DNA of 30,910 nt, from NCBI GenBank assembly GCA_002350105.1, contig DEDT01000016.1, forward strand, positions 9,090 through 39,999, given 5' to 3'. The position numbers and the translations under genes were made by a program. Shown in pieces: positions 22,084 through 30,751 of the stretch (the stretch's first letter is position 1; every line of letters starts with the position of its first letter). The notes beneath the pieces are model-generated. The model had not been told where the DNA came from and did no database searches. It saw only the letters and a program-made list of their open reading frames with translations. Source of the DNA: Selenomonadaceae bacterium UBA2897. GTDB taxonomy: Bacteria; Bacillota; Negativicutes; Selenomonadales; Selenomonadaceae.

Positions 22084-22590
22084 TTAACCTAAGATTTCTT
22101 CAACCGTCTTGCCACGCAGGGCAGCGACATCCTCAGCCTTCTTCAGGCCCTTCAGGCCCTCCATGCAGGCACGGACCATGTTGTTCGGGTTGGAAGAACC
22201 CAGGGACTTCGTCAGGATGTCGCGCACACCGGCGAGCTCCAGGATGGCACGGCACGGGCCGCCAGCGATAACACCAGTACCTTTGGCAGCCGGCTTCATG
22301 ATAACCTTGCCAGCGCCGAAGATGCCGAGCATCTCATGCGGAATCGTGCGGCCGTCGAACAGAGCAACCTCGATGAGGTTCTTCTTGGCATCCTCAACAC
22401 CCTTGCGGATTGCCTCGGGCACCTCAGCAGCCTTGCCGAGACCAACACCAACCTTGCCCTTCTTGTTGCCGACGACAACCAGGGCACTGAACGAGAAGCG
22501 GCGGCCGCCCTTGACGACTTTCGCGACTCGATTGATATATACAACTTTCTCCTCGAACTCAGGAGTTTCGTTGTCATTTCTTCTAGCCAT
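22084..22590 (-). CDS. rpsE: 30S ribosomal protein S5
   Basis: S5 acts in decoding accuracy and mRNA unwinding. The 168-residue protein contains the N-terminal RVAKVVKGGRRFSFSALVVVGN double-stranded-RNA-binding-like block, KVGVGLGKAAEVPEAIRKGVEDAKKN and the C-terminal GGPCRAILELAGVRDILTKSLGSSNPNN. The ATG at 22588-22590 follows AAGGAGG. It lies 26 bases after rplR. Confidence 0.98.
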   Translation of the reverse strand: MARRNDNETPEFEEKVVYINRVAKVVKGGRRFSFSALVVVGNKKGKVGVGLGKAAEVPEAIRKGVEDAKKNLIEVALFDGRTIPHEMLGIFGAGKVIMKPAAKGTGVIAGGPCRAILELAGVRDILTKSLGSSNPNNMVRACMEGLKGLKKAEDVAALRGKTVEEILG

Positions 22591-22616
22591 TCATTTACCT
22601 CCTTCTGACATCCGTC

Positions 22617-22976
22617 TTAGAATTTGAGGCCGGCTTCACGTGCGGCCTCAGCCAGAGCTGCAACACGGCCATGATAGACATAGCCGCCACGGTCGAATAC
22701 GACCTCGTTGATGCCCTTCTCAAGAGCACGCTTTGCGATAGCAGCGCCGACAGCCTTAGCTGCCTCGACGTTGCCGCCGTAGTTCTCAAAACCTTTTTCC
22801 TGCGTGCTGGCGGATACCAGGGTTACGCCCTTCTCATCATCGATGATCTGAGCATAAATGTTGGCCAGGCTGCGATAGACATTGAGGCGCGGACGCTCAG
22901 CCGTGCCGGAGATATGGTTGCGAACCCGCAGATGACGTTTCTGACGAGCCTTATTCTTGTCTGCTTTAAGAAGCAC
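22617..22976 (-). CDS. rplR: 50S ribosomal protein L18
   Basis: L18 helps attach 5S rRNA to the large subunit. The 119-residue sequence has HISGTAERPRLNVYRSLANIYAQIIDD, VGAAIAKRALEKGINEVVFDRGGYVYHGRV and the ending EAAREAGLKF. The start is GTG at 22974-22976, nine bases after AAAGGAG. It sits between rplF and rpsE as in other spc operons. Confidence 0.97.
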   Translation of the reverse strand: MLLKADKNKARQKRHLRVRNHISGTAERPRLNVYRSLANIYAQIIDDEKGVTLVSASTQEKGFENYGGNVEAAKAVGAAIAKRALEKGINEVVFDRGGYVYHGRVAALAEAAREAGLKF

Positions 22977-23006
22977 AGAGATTCACTCCTTTCTGGATTT
23001 AACGGT

Positions 23007-23558
23007 TTATTTCTTGCCCTTGGCGCCGGCTTTACCTTCCTTGCGGCGAATGTGCTCGCCGAGGTAATGGATACCTTTGCCCTTATACGGCTCCGGCTTG
23101 CGCAGGCTGCGGATTTCCGCTGCGACCTGGCCAACCTTCTCCTTGTCGATGCCTTTTACCACGACCTGCGTAGCAGCCGGTGCATCGAACTCGATGCCCG
23201 CGGGCGGCTCAATGACGACAGGATGAGAGAAACCGAGGGAGAAATCGAGGTTCTTGCCTTTCTTGACGGCACGATAACCTACACCAGCGATTTCCAGAGT
23301 TTTGGAGAAACCCTCCGTAACGCCGACAACCATGTTGTTGATCAGCGCACGGGACAGACCATGCAGAGATCTGTGCGTTTTATCGTCGGACGGACGCTCA
23401 ACTTTGATGACGCCATCAGCGACGGTTACTTTCATTTCCGGATGAATATGGCGGGAAAGTTCACCTTTCGGGCCCTTTACAGTCACCAGATTATCTTCAC
23501 CGACCGTAACGGTTACGCCGGACGGGACGTTAATCGGTGCATTACCAATTCTTGACAT
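23007..23558 (-). CDS. rplF: 50S ribosomal protein L6
   Basis: L6 lies near the factor-binding site of the large subunit. The 183-residue protein starts MSRIGNAPINVPSGV, has VKGPKGELSRHIHPE and ends with the conserved KPEPYKGKGIHYLGEHIRRKEGKAGAK region. The ATG at 23556-23558 follows AGGAGGTG. It is 23 bases after rpsH. Confidence 0.98.
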   Translation of the reverse strand: MSRIGNAPINVPSGVTVTVGEDNLVTVKGPKGELSRHIHPEMKVTVADGVIKVERPSDDKTHRSLHGLSRALINNMVVGVTEGFSKTLEIAGVGYRAVKKGKNLDFSLGFSHPVVIEPPAGIEFDAPAATQVVVKGIDKEKVGQVAAEIRSLRKPEPYKGKGIHYLGEHIRRKEGKAGAKGKK

Positions 23559-23581
23559 CTGTACACCTCCTGACTACTTGA

Positions 23582-23980
23582 TTACCAGACGTATGCGACA
23601 ACTTCGCCACCGAGGCCGGCCTTGCGCGCCTGCTTGTCGCTCATAATCCCCTTGGACGTGGAGATGATGGCGATGCCGAGGCCGCCGAGAACGCGGGGCA
23701 GCTCGTCATGCTTGGCATACTGGCGCAGGCCAGGCTTGGAAATACGTTTGATACCGGAAATAACATGCTCGCGGTTCGGGCCATACTTCAGTGAAATGGT
23801 CAGCACACCCTGCTTGTTATCTTCCTGGAACGTGTAGTCTTTGATGAAGCCCTCTTCCTTCAGGACCTCTGCGATAGCGGTCTTGATCTTGGAACCGGGA
23901 ACCTCCACCGTCTCGTGGAATACAGAGTTCGCGTTACGCACGCGGGTCAGCATATCTGCAATAGGATCAGTCATTGCCAT
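23582..23980 (-). CDS. rpsH: 30S ribosomal protein S8
   Basis: S8 binds the central domain of 16S rRNA, and in E. coli it represses the spc operon. The 132-residue protein has MTDPIADMLTRVRNAN near the N-terminus and the C-terminal LGGLGIAIISTSKGIMSDKQARKAGLGGEVVAYVW. The first ATG (23978-23980) lies about 11 bases after AAAGGAGG; the second ATG two codons later is too far from the site. Confidence 0.98.
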   Translation of the reverse strand: MAMTDPIADMLTRVRNANSVFHETVEVPGSKIKTAIAEVLKEEGFIKDYTFQEDNKQGVLTISLKYGPNREHVISGIKRISKPGLRQYAKHDELPRVLGGLGIAIISTSKGIMSDKQARKAGLGGEVVAYVW

Positions 23981-24010
23981 GGAATCGATATCCTCCTTTC
24001 AAAATTACAA

Positions 24011-24196
24011 TTACCAGCTGGCTTTCGTTACGCCAGGGATGGCACCTTTATAGCTCTGCTCGCGGAAGCAGATACGGCACATTTCGAATTTGCGCATGTA
24101 GCCGTGCGGACGACCGCAGATCTTGCAACGGTTGTAAGCACGCGTCGAGAATTTAGCCGGCTTGGACCATTTCTCTTTCATCGACTTCTTAGCCAA
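24011..24196 (-). CDS. rpsN: 30S ribosomal protein S14, zinc-binding type
   Basis: The 61-residue short S14 carries CKIC-x12-CRIC, the zinc finger of the C+ type found in Firmicutes and others. The conserved RCxxCGRPHGYMRKF and the ending GVTKASW are clear. The start is TTG at 24194-24196, nine bases after GGAGG, an uncommon initiation codon. It lies 14 bases after rplE. Confidence 0.97.
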   Translation of the reverse strand: MAKKSMKEKWSKPAKFSTRAYNRCKICGRPHGYMRKFEMCRICFREQSYKGAIPGVTKASW

Positions 24197-24210
24197 AGTT
24201 CCTTACCTCC

Positions 24211-24750
24211 TTATGCTTTGAACGGCATACCCATGAGTTTCAGGAGCTCTCTGGCTTCTTCATCAGTCTTTGCCGTCGTAACGATAACAATGTTCATACC
24301 GCGGATCTTATCGATCTTGTCATACTCGATCTCCGGGAAGATGAGCTGCTCTTTCAGGCCCACAGCGTAGTTGCCACGGCCATCGAAGGATTTATCCGTT
24401 ACACCACGGAAGTCACGCACGCGCGGCAGAGCGACGTTCATGAACTTATCGAGGAACTGATACATGCGAACGCCGCGCAGCGTTACCTTGCAGCCGATCG
24501 GCATGCCCTGACGCAGTTTCCAGGCTGCCAGGGATTTCTTGGCACGGGTCAGGAGCGGCTTCTGGCCGGAGATGATCGTGAGATCCTTCACGGCAGCATC
24601 CAGGGCTTTCGGATTGCCGACAGCCTCGCCAACGCCCATGTTGATGATGATTTTCTCGATTTTCGGGAGCTGCATGACGTTCTTGTAGCCGAATTTCTTC
24701 GTCAGCGCCGGTACAACTTCCTGCTGATATTTTTCCTGTAATCTATCCAC
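24211..24750 (-). CDS. rplE: 50S ribosomal protein L5
   Basis: L5 binds 5S rRNA and contacts the 30S head and P-site tRNA. The 179-residue protein shows NVMQLPKIEKIIINMGVGEA, SLAAWKLRQGMPIGCKVTLRG and IEYDKIDKIRGMNIVIVTTA. It starts with GTG at 24748-24750, seven bases after AAAGGAGG. It lies between rplX and rpsN. Confidence 0.98.
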   Translation of the reverse strand: MDRLQEKYQQEVVPALTKKFGYKNVMQLPKIEKIIINMGVGEAVGNPKALDAAVKDLTIISGQKPLLTRAKKSLAAWKLRQGMPIGCKVTLRGVRMYQFLDKFMNVALPRVRDFRGVTDKSFDGRGNYAVGLKEQLIFPEIEYDKIDKIRGMNIVIVTTAKTDEEARELLKLMGMPFKA

Positions 24751-24775
24751 TTATGCTCCTCCTTTCTGGTCTGGA

Positions 24776-25108
24776 TTATTTCGCAGCATCCAGGACTTCG
24801 CCGCACTTCTTGCAGACGCGGACCATCTTGCCATTGACTTCCTTGTGAGCAACGCGCGTAGCCTTGCCGCAGGACGGGCAGACGACCATGACCTTGCAGG
24901 CATGCAGCGGAGCTTCCTTCACGAGGATACCACCCTGGGGAGCCTTCTGGTTCGGCTTCGTGTGACGCTTTACCTTGTTCACGCCCTCGACGACAACCTT
25001 GCCCTTTTTCGGCATAGCCATGATGACTTTGCCCTGTTTGCCTTTATCTTTGCCGGACAGCACGAGCACCGTGTCGCCCTTCTTCACGTTCAGTTTAACG
25101 AGTGACAA
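24776..25108 (-). CDS. rplX: 50S ribosomal protein L24 (with C-terminal CxxC pairs)
   Basis: L24 is an assembly initiator of the large subunit. The N-terminal KOW motif is visible in KKGDTVLVLSGKDKGKQGKVIMAMPKKGKVVVEGVN. The C-terminal half holds two CxxC pairs, CPSC and CKKC, 18 residues apart, suggesting a zinc ribbon as in many bacterial L24 proteins. It starts with TTG at 25106-25108, seven bases after GGAGG; no nearby ATG fits. Length 110 residues. Confidence 0.96.
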   Translation of the reverse strand: MSLVKLNVKKGDTVLVLSGKDKGKQGKVIMAMPKKGKVVVEGVNKVKRHTKPNQKAPQGGILVKEAPLHACKVMVVCPSCGKATRVAHKEVNGKMVRVCKKCGEVLDAAK

Positions 25109-25126
25109 AATAGCACCTCCTCACAA

Positions 25127-25495
25127 TTAAAGTACTTCAGGAGCCAGCGATACGATCTTCATGAAGCCTTTATCGCGAATCTCGCGTGCTACCGGTCCGA
25201 AGATACGAGTGCCTCGCGGCGTCTTGTCGTCTTTGATGAGGACAGCGGCGTTCTCATCGAAACGGATATAGGAACCATCGTGACGGCGCAGGCCCTTCAC
25301 GGAACGAACGACGACGGCCTTGACGACATCGCCCTTCTTTACCTGGCCACCCGGAGCTGCGGACTTCACAGCTGCCACGATGACATCACCAATGTTGGCA
25401 TATTTGCGATAGGAACCGCCGAGAACACGAACGCACATAATCTCTTTCGCGCCGGTGTTGTCACCAACATTCAGGATAGTTTGCTGTTGGATCAT
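25127..25495 (-). CDS. rplN: 50S ribosomal protein L14
   Basis: L14 forms an intersubunit bridge. The 122-residue protein begins MIQQQTILNVGDNTGAKEIMCVRVLGGS and contains VVRSVKGLRRHDGSYIRFDENAAVLI and TRIFGPVAREIRDKGFMKIVSLAPEVL, all diagnostic. The ATG at 25493-25495 is 30 bases after rpsQ, the widest gap in this part of the cluster, with AGGAGG before the start. Confidence 0.98.
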   Translation of the reverse strand: MIQQQTILNVGDNTGAKEIMCVRVLGGSYRKYANIGDVIVAAVKSAAPGGQVKKGDVVKAVVVRSVKGLRRHDGSYIRFDENAAVLIKDDKTPRGTRIFGPVAREIRDKGFMKIVSLAPEVL

Positions 25496-25525
25496 TGTTT
25501 GACCTCCTTCTTCGTGTTCTGGGGT

Positions 25526-25783
25526 TTATTTAGCCTTCTCAACGACTTCGACCACTCTCCAGCGCTTCGTCTTGGACAGCGGACGCGTCTCCATGATGGA
25601 AACCTTGTCGCCTACATGGGCTTCGTTGTTCTCATCATGGGCATGGAACTTCACCGTTCTCTTGACCTGTTTCTTGTAGACCTTGTGCTTCTCCAGTTCC
25701 TCAACGGCAACCACAACGGTCTTGTCCATCTTATCGGAGATGACCTTACCAATTTTCGTCTTACGTACGTTTCTTTCGCTCAT
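25526..25783 (-). CDS. rpsQ: 30S ribosomal protein S17
   Basis: S17 binds the 5' domain of 16S rRNA. I place the start at ATG 25781-25783 (85 residues, MSERNVRKTKIG), seven bases after AAGGAGG; an upstream in-frame codon adds eight residues with no family match. Diagnostic blocks are GKVISDKMDKTVVVAVE and GDKVSIMETRPLSKTKRWRVVEVVEKAK. Confidence 0.97.
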   Translation of the reverse strand: MSERNVRKTKIGKVISDKMDKTVVVAVEELEKHKVYKKQVKRTVKFHAHDENNEAHVGDKVSIMETRPLSKTKRWRVVEVVEKAK

Positions 25784-25821
25784 CAGGGAGCCTCCTTCCT
25801 TCTGCATATCAGTGGTTCGTC

Positions 25822-26016
25822 TTAAGCCTTCAGGGCGCTTTCACGCTGGATCGTCTTGATGCGGGCGATCGTCTTCTTAACGTCCTTGATACGCATCGGG
25901 TTCTCGAGCTGGCCGGTAGCGAGCTGGAAACGGAGGTTGAACAGTTCCTCTTTGAGCGAAGCAAGTTTCTGGTTAAGCTCATCTGCACTCATTTCACGAA
26001 TCTCATTAACCTTCAT
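25822..26016 (-). CDS. rpmC: 50S ribosomal protein L29
   Basis: The 64-residue all-helical protein, located at the tunnel exit, has MSADELNQKLASLKEELFNLRFQLATGQLENPMRIKDVKKTIARIKT, the standard L29 sequence. The ATG at 26014-26016 overlaps the rplP stop by one base (TAATG), so translation is likely coupled. rpsQ follows. Confidence 0.97.
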   Translation of the reverse strand: MKVNEIREMSADELNQKLASLKEELFNLRFQLATGQLENPMRIKDVKKTIARIKTIQRESALKA

Positions 26017-26447
26017 TATGCTTCACCGCCCTCTGCATTGTCTTCTTTGCATACAAACTTCGTCTTGATCGGGAGCTTGTGAGCCGCGAGGCGCAGTGCC
26101 TCCTTGGCCTGCTCTTTCGTGATGCCATCCATCTCGAACATGATGCGGCCCGGCTTTACAACAGCCACCCAGTACTCCGGCGAACCTTTACCGGAACCCA
26201 TGCGGGTCTCGGCCGGCTTAGCCGTGATCGGCTTATCCGGGAAAATCTTGATCCAGACCTGGCCACCGCGCTTGGTGTAACGGGTCATGGCGATACGAGC
26301 TGCCTCGATCTGACGGTTCGTGATCCAGGCCGGCTCCAGAGCAACGAGGCCGAAGGAACCATGGCTCAGCGTATTGCCGCGATGAGCTTTACCGGTCATA
26401 CGACCGCGGAACTGCTTGCGGTACTTAACTCTCTTTGGTAATAACAT
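26016..26447 (-). CDS. rplP: 50S ribosomal protein L16
   Basis: L16 shapes the A-site tRNA cleft of the large subunit. The 143-residue sequence begins MLLPKRVKYRKQFRGRMTGKAHRGN and has FGLVALEPAWITNRQIEAARIAMTR and MGSGKGSPEYWVAVVKPGRIMFE. Both ends overlap neighbours by one base (TAATG), with rpsC upstream and rpmC downstream. Confidence 0.98.
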   Translation of the reverse strand: MLLPKRVKYRKQFRGRMTGKAHRGNTLSHGSFGLVALEPAWITNRQIEAARIAMTRYTKRGGQVWIKIFPDKPITAKPAETRMGSGKGSPEYWVAVVKPGRIMFEMDGITKEQAKEALRLAAHKLPIKTKFVCKEDNAEGGEA

Positions 26448-27115
26448 TAAGCTTCGCTCCCTTCAGCTACAGCCTTGCGCTGCTTTTTCTCCGGCAGGAC
26501 CTCACCCTTGAAGATCCAGACCTTCACACCGATGCGGCCATACGTCGTGTTGGCCTCAGCCGTGCCGTAATCGATATCAGCACGCAGCGTATGCAGAGGA
26601 ATCGAACCCTCGCGGTAGGACTCCTTGCGAGCGATCTCAGCACCGCCGAGACGGCCGCTGCACATGATCTTGATACCCTTGGCGCCGAGACGCATCGTGC
26701 GGCCGACAGCCTGCTTCATCGCGCGGCGGAAACCGATGCGGCGCTCCAGCTGCTGGGCAATGTTCTCAGCGACGAGCGTAGCATCCATATCCGGCTGCTT
26801 GATCTCGGCGATATTGATGTCGAGCTTCTGGTTCGTGTAGGCTTTCAGACCCTCTTTGATCTGATCGATGCCCGAACCGCCACGGCCGATGACCATACCC
26901 GGCTTAGCCGTGTGAATCGTGATCTTCAGACGGTTCTTCGTGCGCTCCGTCTCGATGCGGGAAACGCTTGCTGCCTGCAGGCTCTGCTTCAGGTAGTCGC
27001 GAATCTTAATATCTTCATGCAGGTTATCTGCAAAATCCTTATCAGCATACCATTTGGCATCCCAGGTCTTGACGATACCCAGGCGAATACCATGCGGATT
27101 AACTTTCTGACCCAA
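26447..27115 (-). CDS. rpsC: 30S ribosomal protein S3
   Basis: S3 sits at the mRNA entry channel. The 222-residue protein starts MGQKVNPHGIRLGIVKTWDAKWYADKDF, has the KH-domain motif VIGRGGSGIDQIKEGL and the C-terminal LRADIDYGTAEANTTYGRIGVKVWIFKGEV. The start is TTG at 27113-27115, nine bases after AAGGAGG. Its stop overlaps rplP by one base. Confidence 0.98.
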   Translation of the reverse strand: MGQKVNPHGIRLGIVKTWDAKWYADKDFADNLHEDIKIRDYLKQSLQAASVSRIETERTKNRLKITIHTAKPGMVIGRGGSGIDQIKEGLKAYTNQKLDINIAEIKQPDMDATLVAENIAQQLERRIGFRRAMKQAVGRTMRLGAKGIKIMCSGRLGGAEIARKESYREGSIPLHTLRADIDYGTAEANTTYGRIGVKVWIFKGEVLPEKKQRKAVAEGSEA

Positions 27116-27132
27116 AACCGATTCCCTCCTTC

Positions 27133-27468
27133 TTAGTTCTTCTCGTCGACGATAACCGTGACGTGGGACGTGCGTTTCAGAATCTTGAACGCCTGGCCAC
27201 GGGAACGCGGATGAATGCGCTTCAGCGTCGGGCCCTGATCAACAAAAGCCGTCTTGACATACAGCTTATCAACGTCCATGTCGAAGTTGTTCTCTGCGTT
27301 GGCAACAGCGGAGCGCAGGACTTTCTCGACCACGTCAGCGCCGGCTTTCGGCGTGAACTTGAGGATGGCAAATGCTTCGGCAACGTTCTTGCCACGGATG
27401 AGGTCCATGACGACACGTACTTTGCGCGGAGCAATGCGAACATACTTAGCTACTGCTTTAGATTCCAC
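27133..27468 (-). CDS. rplV: 50S ribosomal protein L22
   Basis: L22 lines the exit tunnel; its hairpin loop is a known site of macrolide-resistance changes. The 111-residue protein shows AKYVRIAPRKVRVVMDLIRGKNVAEAFAIL and the hairpin region VDQGPTLKRIHPRSRGQAFKILKRTSHVTVIV. The start is GTG at 27466-27468 after GAGGAG. It lies between rpsS and rpsC. Confidence 0.98.
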   Translation of the reverse strand: MESKAVAKYVRIAPRKVRVVMDLIRGKNVAEAFAILKFTPKAGADVVEKVLRSAVANAENNFDMDVDKLYVKTAFVDQGPTLKRIHPRSRGQAFKILKRTSHVTVIVDEKN

Positions 27469-27488
27469 AATAAATCTCCTCTCGCAAA

Positions 27489-27770
27489 TTACTTCAGGCC
27501 CGTGCTCTTCTCAGCACCGGCATGACCTTTGAACGTACGGGTCGGTGCGAACTCGCCCAGCTTGTGACCAACCATGTCCTCGGTGATGTAAACCGGCACA
27601 TGCTTGCGGCCATCATGCACAGCGATGGTATGACCAACGAATTCCGGGAAAATGACCGAGCTTCTGGACCAGGTCTTTACAACTTTCTTATCGTTAGCCT
27701 CGTTGAGGGCCTTGATCTTCTTCATCAGGCTTTCTGCAACGTAAGGGCCTTTTTTAACAGATCTTGACAA
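27489..27770 (-). CDS. rpsS: 30S ribosomal protein S19
   Basis: S19 lies in the head of the 30S subunit with S13. I place the start at TTG 27768-27770, seven bases after AAAGGAGG, which gives the family length of 93 residues (SRSVKKGPYVAESLMKKI); the frame upstream has no S19 similarity. The conserved TWSRSSVIFPEFVGHTIAVHDGRKHVPVYI and GHKLGEFAPTRTFKGH blocks are clear. Confidence 0.97.
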   Translation of the reverse strand: MSRSVKKGPYVAESLMKKIKALNEANDKKVVKTWSRSSVIFPEFVGHTIAVHDGRKHVPVYITEDMVGHKLGEFAPTRTFKGHAGAEKSTGLK

Positions 27771-27819
27771 AGTGTCTCCTCCTTTCGTCAGGCGCACTCA
27801 GGCAGCCTGTCGATTGTTA

Positions 27820-28647
<828 letters not shown>

Positions 28648-28670
28648 TTAAATTTACCTCCTTTGCTGAT

Positions 28671-28952
28671 TTATGCCTGGAAGAACTCGATGCTCTCACC
28701 AGCAGCGAGCTTCACAATGGCTTTCTTGTAGTCCGGGCGTTTGCCGGACGTACGGCCCATGCGCTTCGTCTTGCCCAGAACATTGACCGTGTTCACTTTC
28801 TGAACATGGACGTTCCAGATGCTCTCGACGGCCTTGGCGATCTCAATCTTGTTGGCGGCTTTCGCCACAACGAAGACGTATTTGCCCTCAGCCATGAGCT
28901 GCGTCGTTCTCTCCGTAATCAGCGGACGGATCAGGATATCACGTGCTTCCAT
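28671..28952 (-). CDS. rplW: 50S ribosomal protein L23
   Basis: L23 is at the tunnel exit and docks trigger factor and SRP. The 93-residue protein has the ILIRPLITERTTQLMAEGKYVFVVA start and NVLGKTKRMGRTSGKRPDYKKAIVKLAAGESIEFF. The ATG at 28950-28952 overlaps the rplD stop by one base (TAATG), implying coupled translation. Confidence 0.98.
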   Translation of the reverse strand: MEARDILIRPLITERTTQLMAEGKYVFVVAKAANKIEIAKAVESIWNVHVQKVNTVNVLGKTKRMGRTSGKRPDYKKAIVKLAAGESIEFFQA

Positions 28953-29575
28953 TATGCGAATACCTCCTCGATACGGGTGATGGCATCCTTCGTGATGAAC
29001 AGCTTGTCGCTGTGAAGGATATCAAAGACATTCAGGCCAGTCGTGTTGATGGCTTTCACACCCGGAATGTTGCGAGCGGACTTCTCCACGTTCTGAGCTT
29101 CCTCAGCCGTGATGAAGAGCGCCTTGTTGTCGACACCGAAATCGCTCAGGACCTTGACGACCTGGCTCGTCTTCGGTGCATCGAAGTTGAGGCTGTCGAG
29201 GACGACGAGCTCGCCGTTCCTGACCTTATCGGAAAGCGCGCAGGCGATAGCCAGACGACGCTGTTTGCGCGGCATGCGGAAGGCATACTTACGCGGATGC
29301 GGACCGAAGACCGTGCCGCCGCCAACCCACAGCGGGCTGCGCGTCGAACCGGAACGGGCACGGCCCGTGCCCTTCTGCTTCCAGGGCTTGCGGCCGCCGC
29401 CACGAACGAAGCTGCGCGTCTTCGTGGCATGCGTGCCCAGGCGCTCGGAAGCCAGCTGCATAACAACGGCCTGATGCAGGAGGCCTGCATTCATCTCTAC
29501 GCCGAAGATGCTGTCTTTCAATTCGATATCGCCAACCTTGTTGTTGGTGATGTCATATACTGCTACTGTAGCCAT
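28952..29575 (-). CDS. rplD: 50S ribosomal protein L4
   Basis: L4 reaches into the exit tunnel, and in E. coli it represses the S10 operon. The 207-residue protein contains the tunnel-loop region RGGGRKPWKQKGTGRARSGSTRSPLWVGGGTVFGP and the C-terminal NVFDILHSDKLFITKDAITRIEEVFA. The ATG at 29573-29575 is 24 bases after rplC. Confidence 0.98.
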   Translation of the reverse strand: MATVAVYDITNNKVGDIELKDSIFGVEMNAGLLHQAVVMQLASERLGTHATKTRSFVRGGGRKPWKQKGTGRARSGSTRSPLWVGGGTVFGPHPRKYAFRMPRKQRRLAIACALSDKVRNGELVVLDSLNFDAPKTSQVVKVLSDFGVDNKALFITAEEAQNVEKSARNIPGVKAINTTGLNVFDILHSDKLFITKDAITRIEEVFA

Positions 29576-29599
29576 AATTCAGGTTGTCCTCCTTCCAAA

Positions 29600-30244
29600 T
29601 TAGTTTTTACCCGGTTTGCAGGTATTCTTGATCACAACGAAGCTCTTCTTCGGGCCCGGAATGGCACCCTTGATGAGAATAAGGTTGCGATCCTTGTCAA
29701 CGCGGACAACCGTAAGGCGCTGAACCGTAACACGCTCGCCACCCATGCGGCCCGGCAGCTTCTTGCCCTTGAGGACACGACCGCCCGGACCAGAAATCAT
29801 GGCACCCGTGGAACCCGGCTCACGATGCGATTTGGAACCATGTCCCATCGGACCGCAGGCGAAGTTATGACGCTTGATACCGCCGGCAAAACCTTTACCT
29901 TTGGAAGTACCCGTTACGTCAACGAGTTCCCCGGCTTCAAATATATCAACGCCGATGGAATCACCGACTTTGTATTCCGGAGCATCTGCCAGACGCAGCT
30001 CGCGGATGAACTTGACCGGCTTTACGCCAGCTTTCGCGAAATGGCCCTGCAGAGGTTTGTTCACCTTATATTCTTTAACTTCACCAAAGCCGAGCTGTAC
30101 CGCATTGTAGCCATCGCTCTCGACCGTCTTGTTCTGCAGCACGAAGTTGTTGCCGGACTCCACGACCGTAACGGGCACAACGTCGCCGTTCTCGGTGAAG
30201 ATCTGAGTCATACCAAGTTTTCTACCTAAAATAGCTTTAGACAT
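29600..30244 (-). CDS. rplC: 50S ribosomal protein L3
   Basis: L3 is an early assembly protein reaching the peptidyl-transferase centre. The 214-residue protein begins MSKAILGRKLGMTQIFTENGDVVPVTVVE, has VTGTSKGKGFAGGIKRHNF and the GHGSKSHREPGSTGA segment that carries the methylated glutamine in other bacteria, here not obviously conserved. The ATG at 30242-30244 follows GAGGAGGTG. It is 18 bases after rpsJ. Confidence 0.98.
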   Translation of the reverse strand: MSKAILGRKLGMTQIFTENGDVVPVTVVESGNNFVLQNKTVESDGYNAVQLGFGEVKEYKVNKPLQGHFAKAGVKPVKFIRELRLADAPEYKVGDSIGVDIFEAGELVDVTGTSKGKGFAGGIKRHNFACGPMGHGSKSHREPGSTGAMISGPGGRVLKGKKLPGRMGGERVTVQRLTVVRVDKDRNLILIKGAIPGPKKSFVVIKNTCKPGKN

Positions 30245-30262
30245 TCATTCCACCTCCTCGGA

Positions 30263-30574
30263 TTAAAGTTTGATCTCGATGTCTACACCTGCCGGCAGGT
30301 CAAGACGCATCAGGGCATCGACCGTCTTCTGGGTCGGCTGCAGGATGTCGATCAGGCGCTTGTGCGTGCGCATTTCGAACTGCTCACGGCTGTCCTTGTT
30401 GACATGCGGGGAGCGCAGAATCGTGTAGATGTTCTTCTCCGTCGGAAGAGGAATCGGACCGGATACCATAGCACCAGTCTTCTTTGCCGTATCGACAATC
30501 TTTACGGCACTCTGATCGAGGGCTTTATGATCATAAGCCTTCAAACGGATTCTGATTTTTTGGTTCTTAGACAA
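30263..30574 (-). CDS. rpsJ: 30S ribosomal protein S10 (NusE)
   Basis: S10 works in the 30S head and as NusE in transcription antitermination. The start is TTG at 30572-30574, eight bases after GGAGG, giving 103 residues (SKNQKIRIRLKAYDHKALDQSA). An upstream reading frame of 36 codons has no family similarity. Diagnostic blocks are GPIPLPTEKNIYTILRSPHVNKDSREQFEMRTHKRLIDI and LPAGVDIEIKL. First gene of the S10 operon. Confidence 0.97.
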   Translation of the reverse strand: MSKNQKIRIRLKAYDHKALDQSAVKIVDTAKKTGAMVSGPIPLPTEKNIYTILRSPHVNKDSREQFEMRTHKRLIDILQPTQKTVDALMRLDLPAGVDIEIKL

Positions 30575-30632
30575 CTTTTTTTCCTCCTTTTGTCCAGGCT
30601 CCATGGCCCAAACATTTCTCCGTAACAGTTCC

Positions 30633-30648
30633 CTCGGGTACACCCGAG
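30633..30648 (-). other. Hairpin in the rpsJ leader
   Basis: Perfect six-base arms CTCGGG/CCCGAG enclose a TGTA loop in the minus direction, about 60 bases before the rpsJ start. No T-run follows. It may belong to a regulatory leader of the S10 operon, but the evidence is only the fold. Confidence 0.35.
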
Positions 30649-30700
30649 CCATCTGCCACGTCATCGCATTGGGGGGTACCATGTATTTTAACCTTTAAAT

Positions 30701-30724
30701 AAGAGCGACGCGAGCGCCGCTCTT
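30701..30724 (-). terminator. Hairpin terminator after tuf
   Basis: A 10-pair stem AAGAGCGGCG with CGTCGCTCTT pairs (one G-U) around a four-base loop, and is flanked by TTTAAA on both sides. The T-run after it in the minus direction is short (ATTT), so termination may be partial and let some RNA continue into rpsJ. I see no convincing promoter between it and rpsJ. Confidence 0.7.
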
Positions 30725-30751
30725 TTTAAAGATTAGAAACTTGTTGGATGA

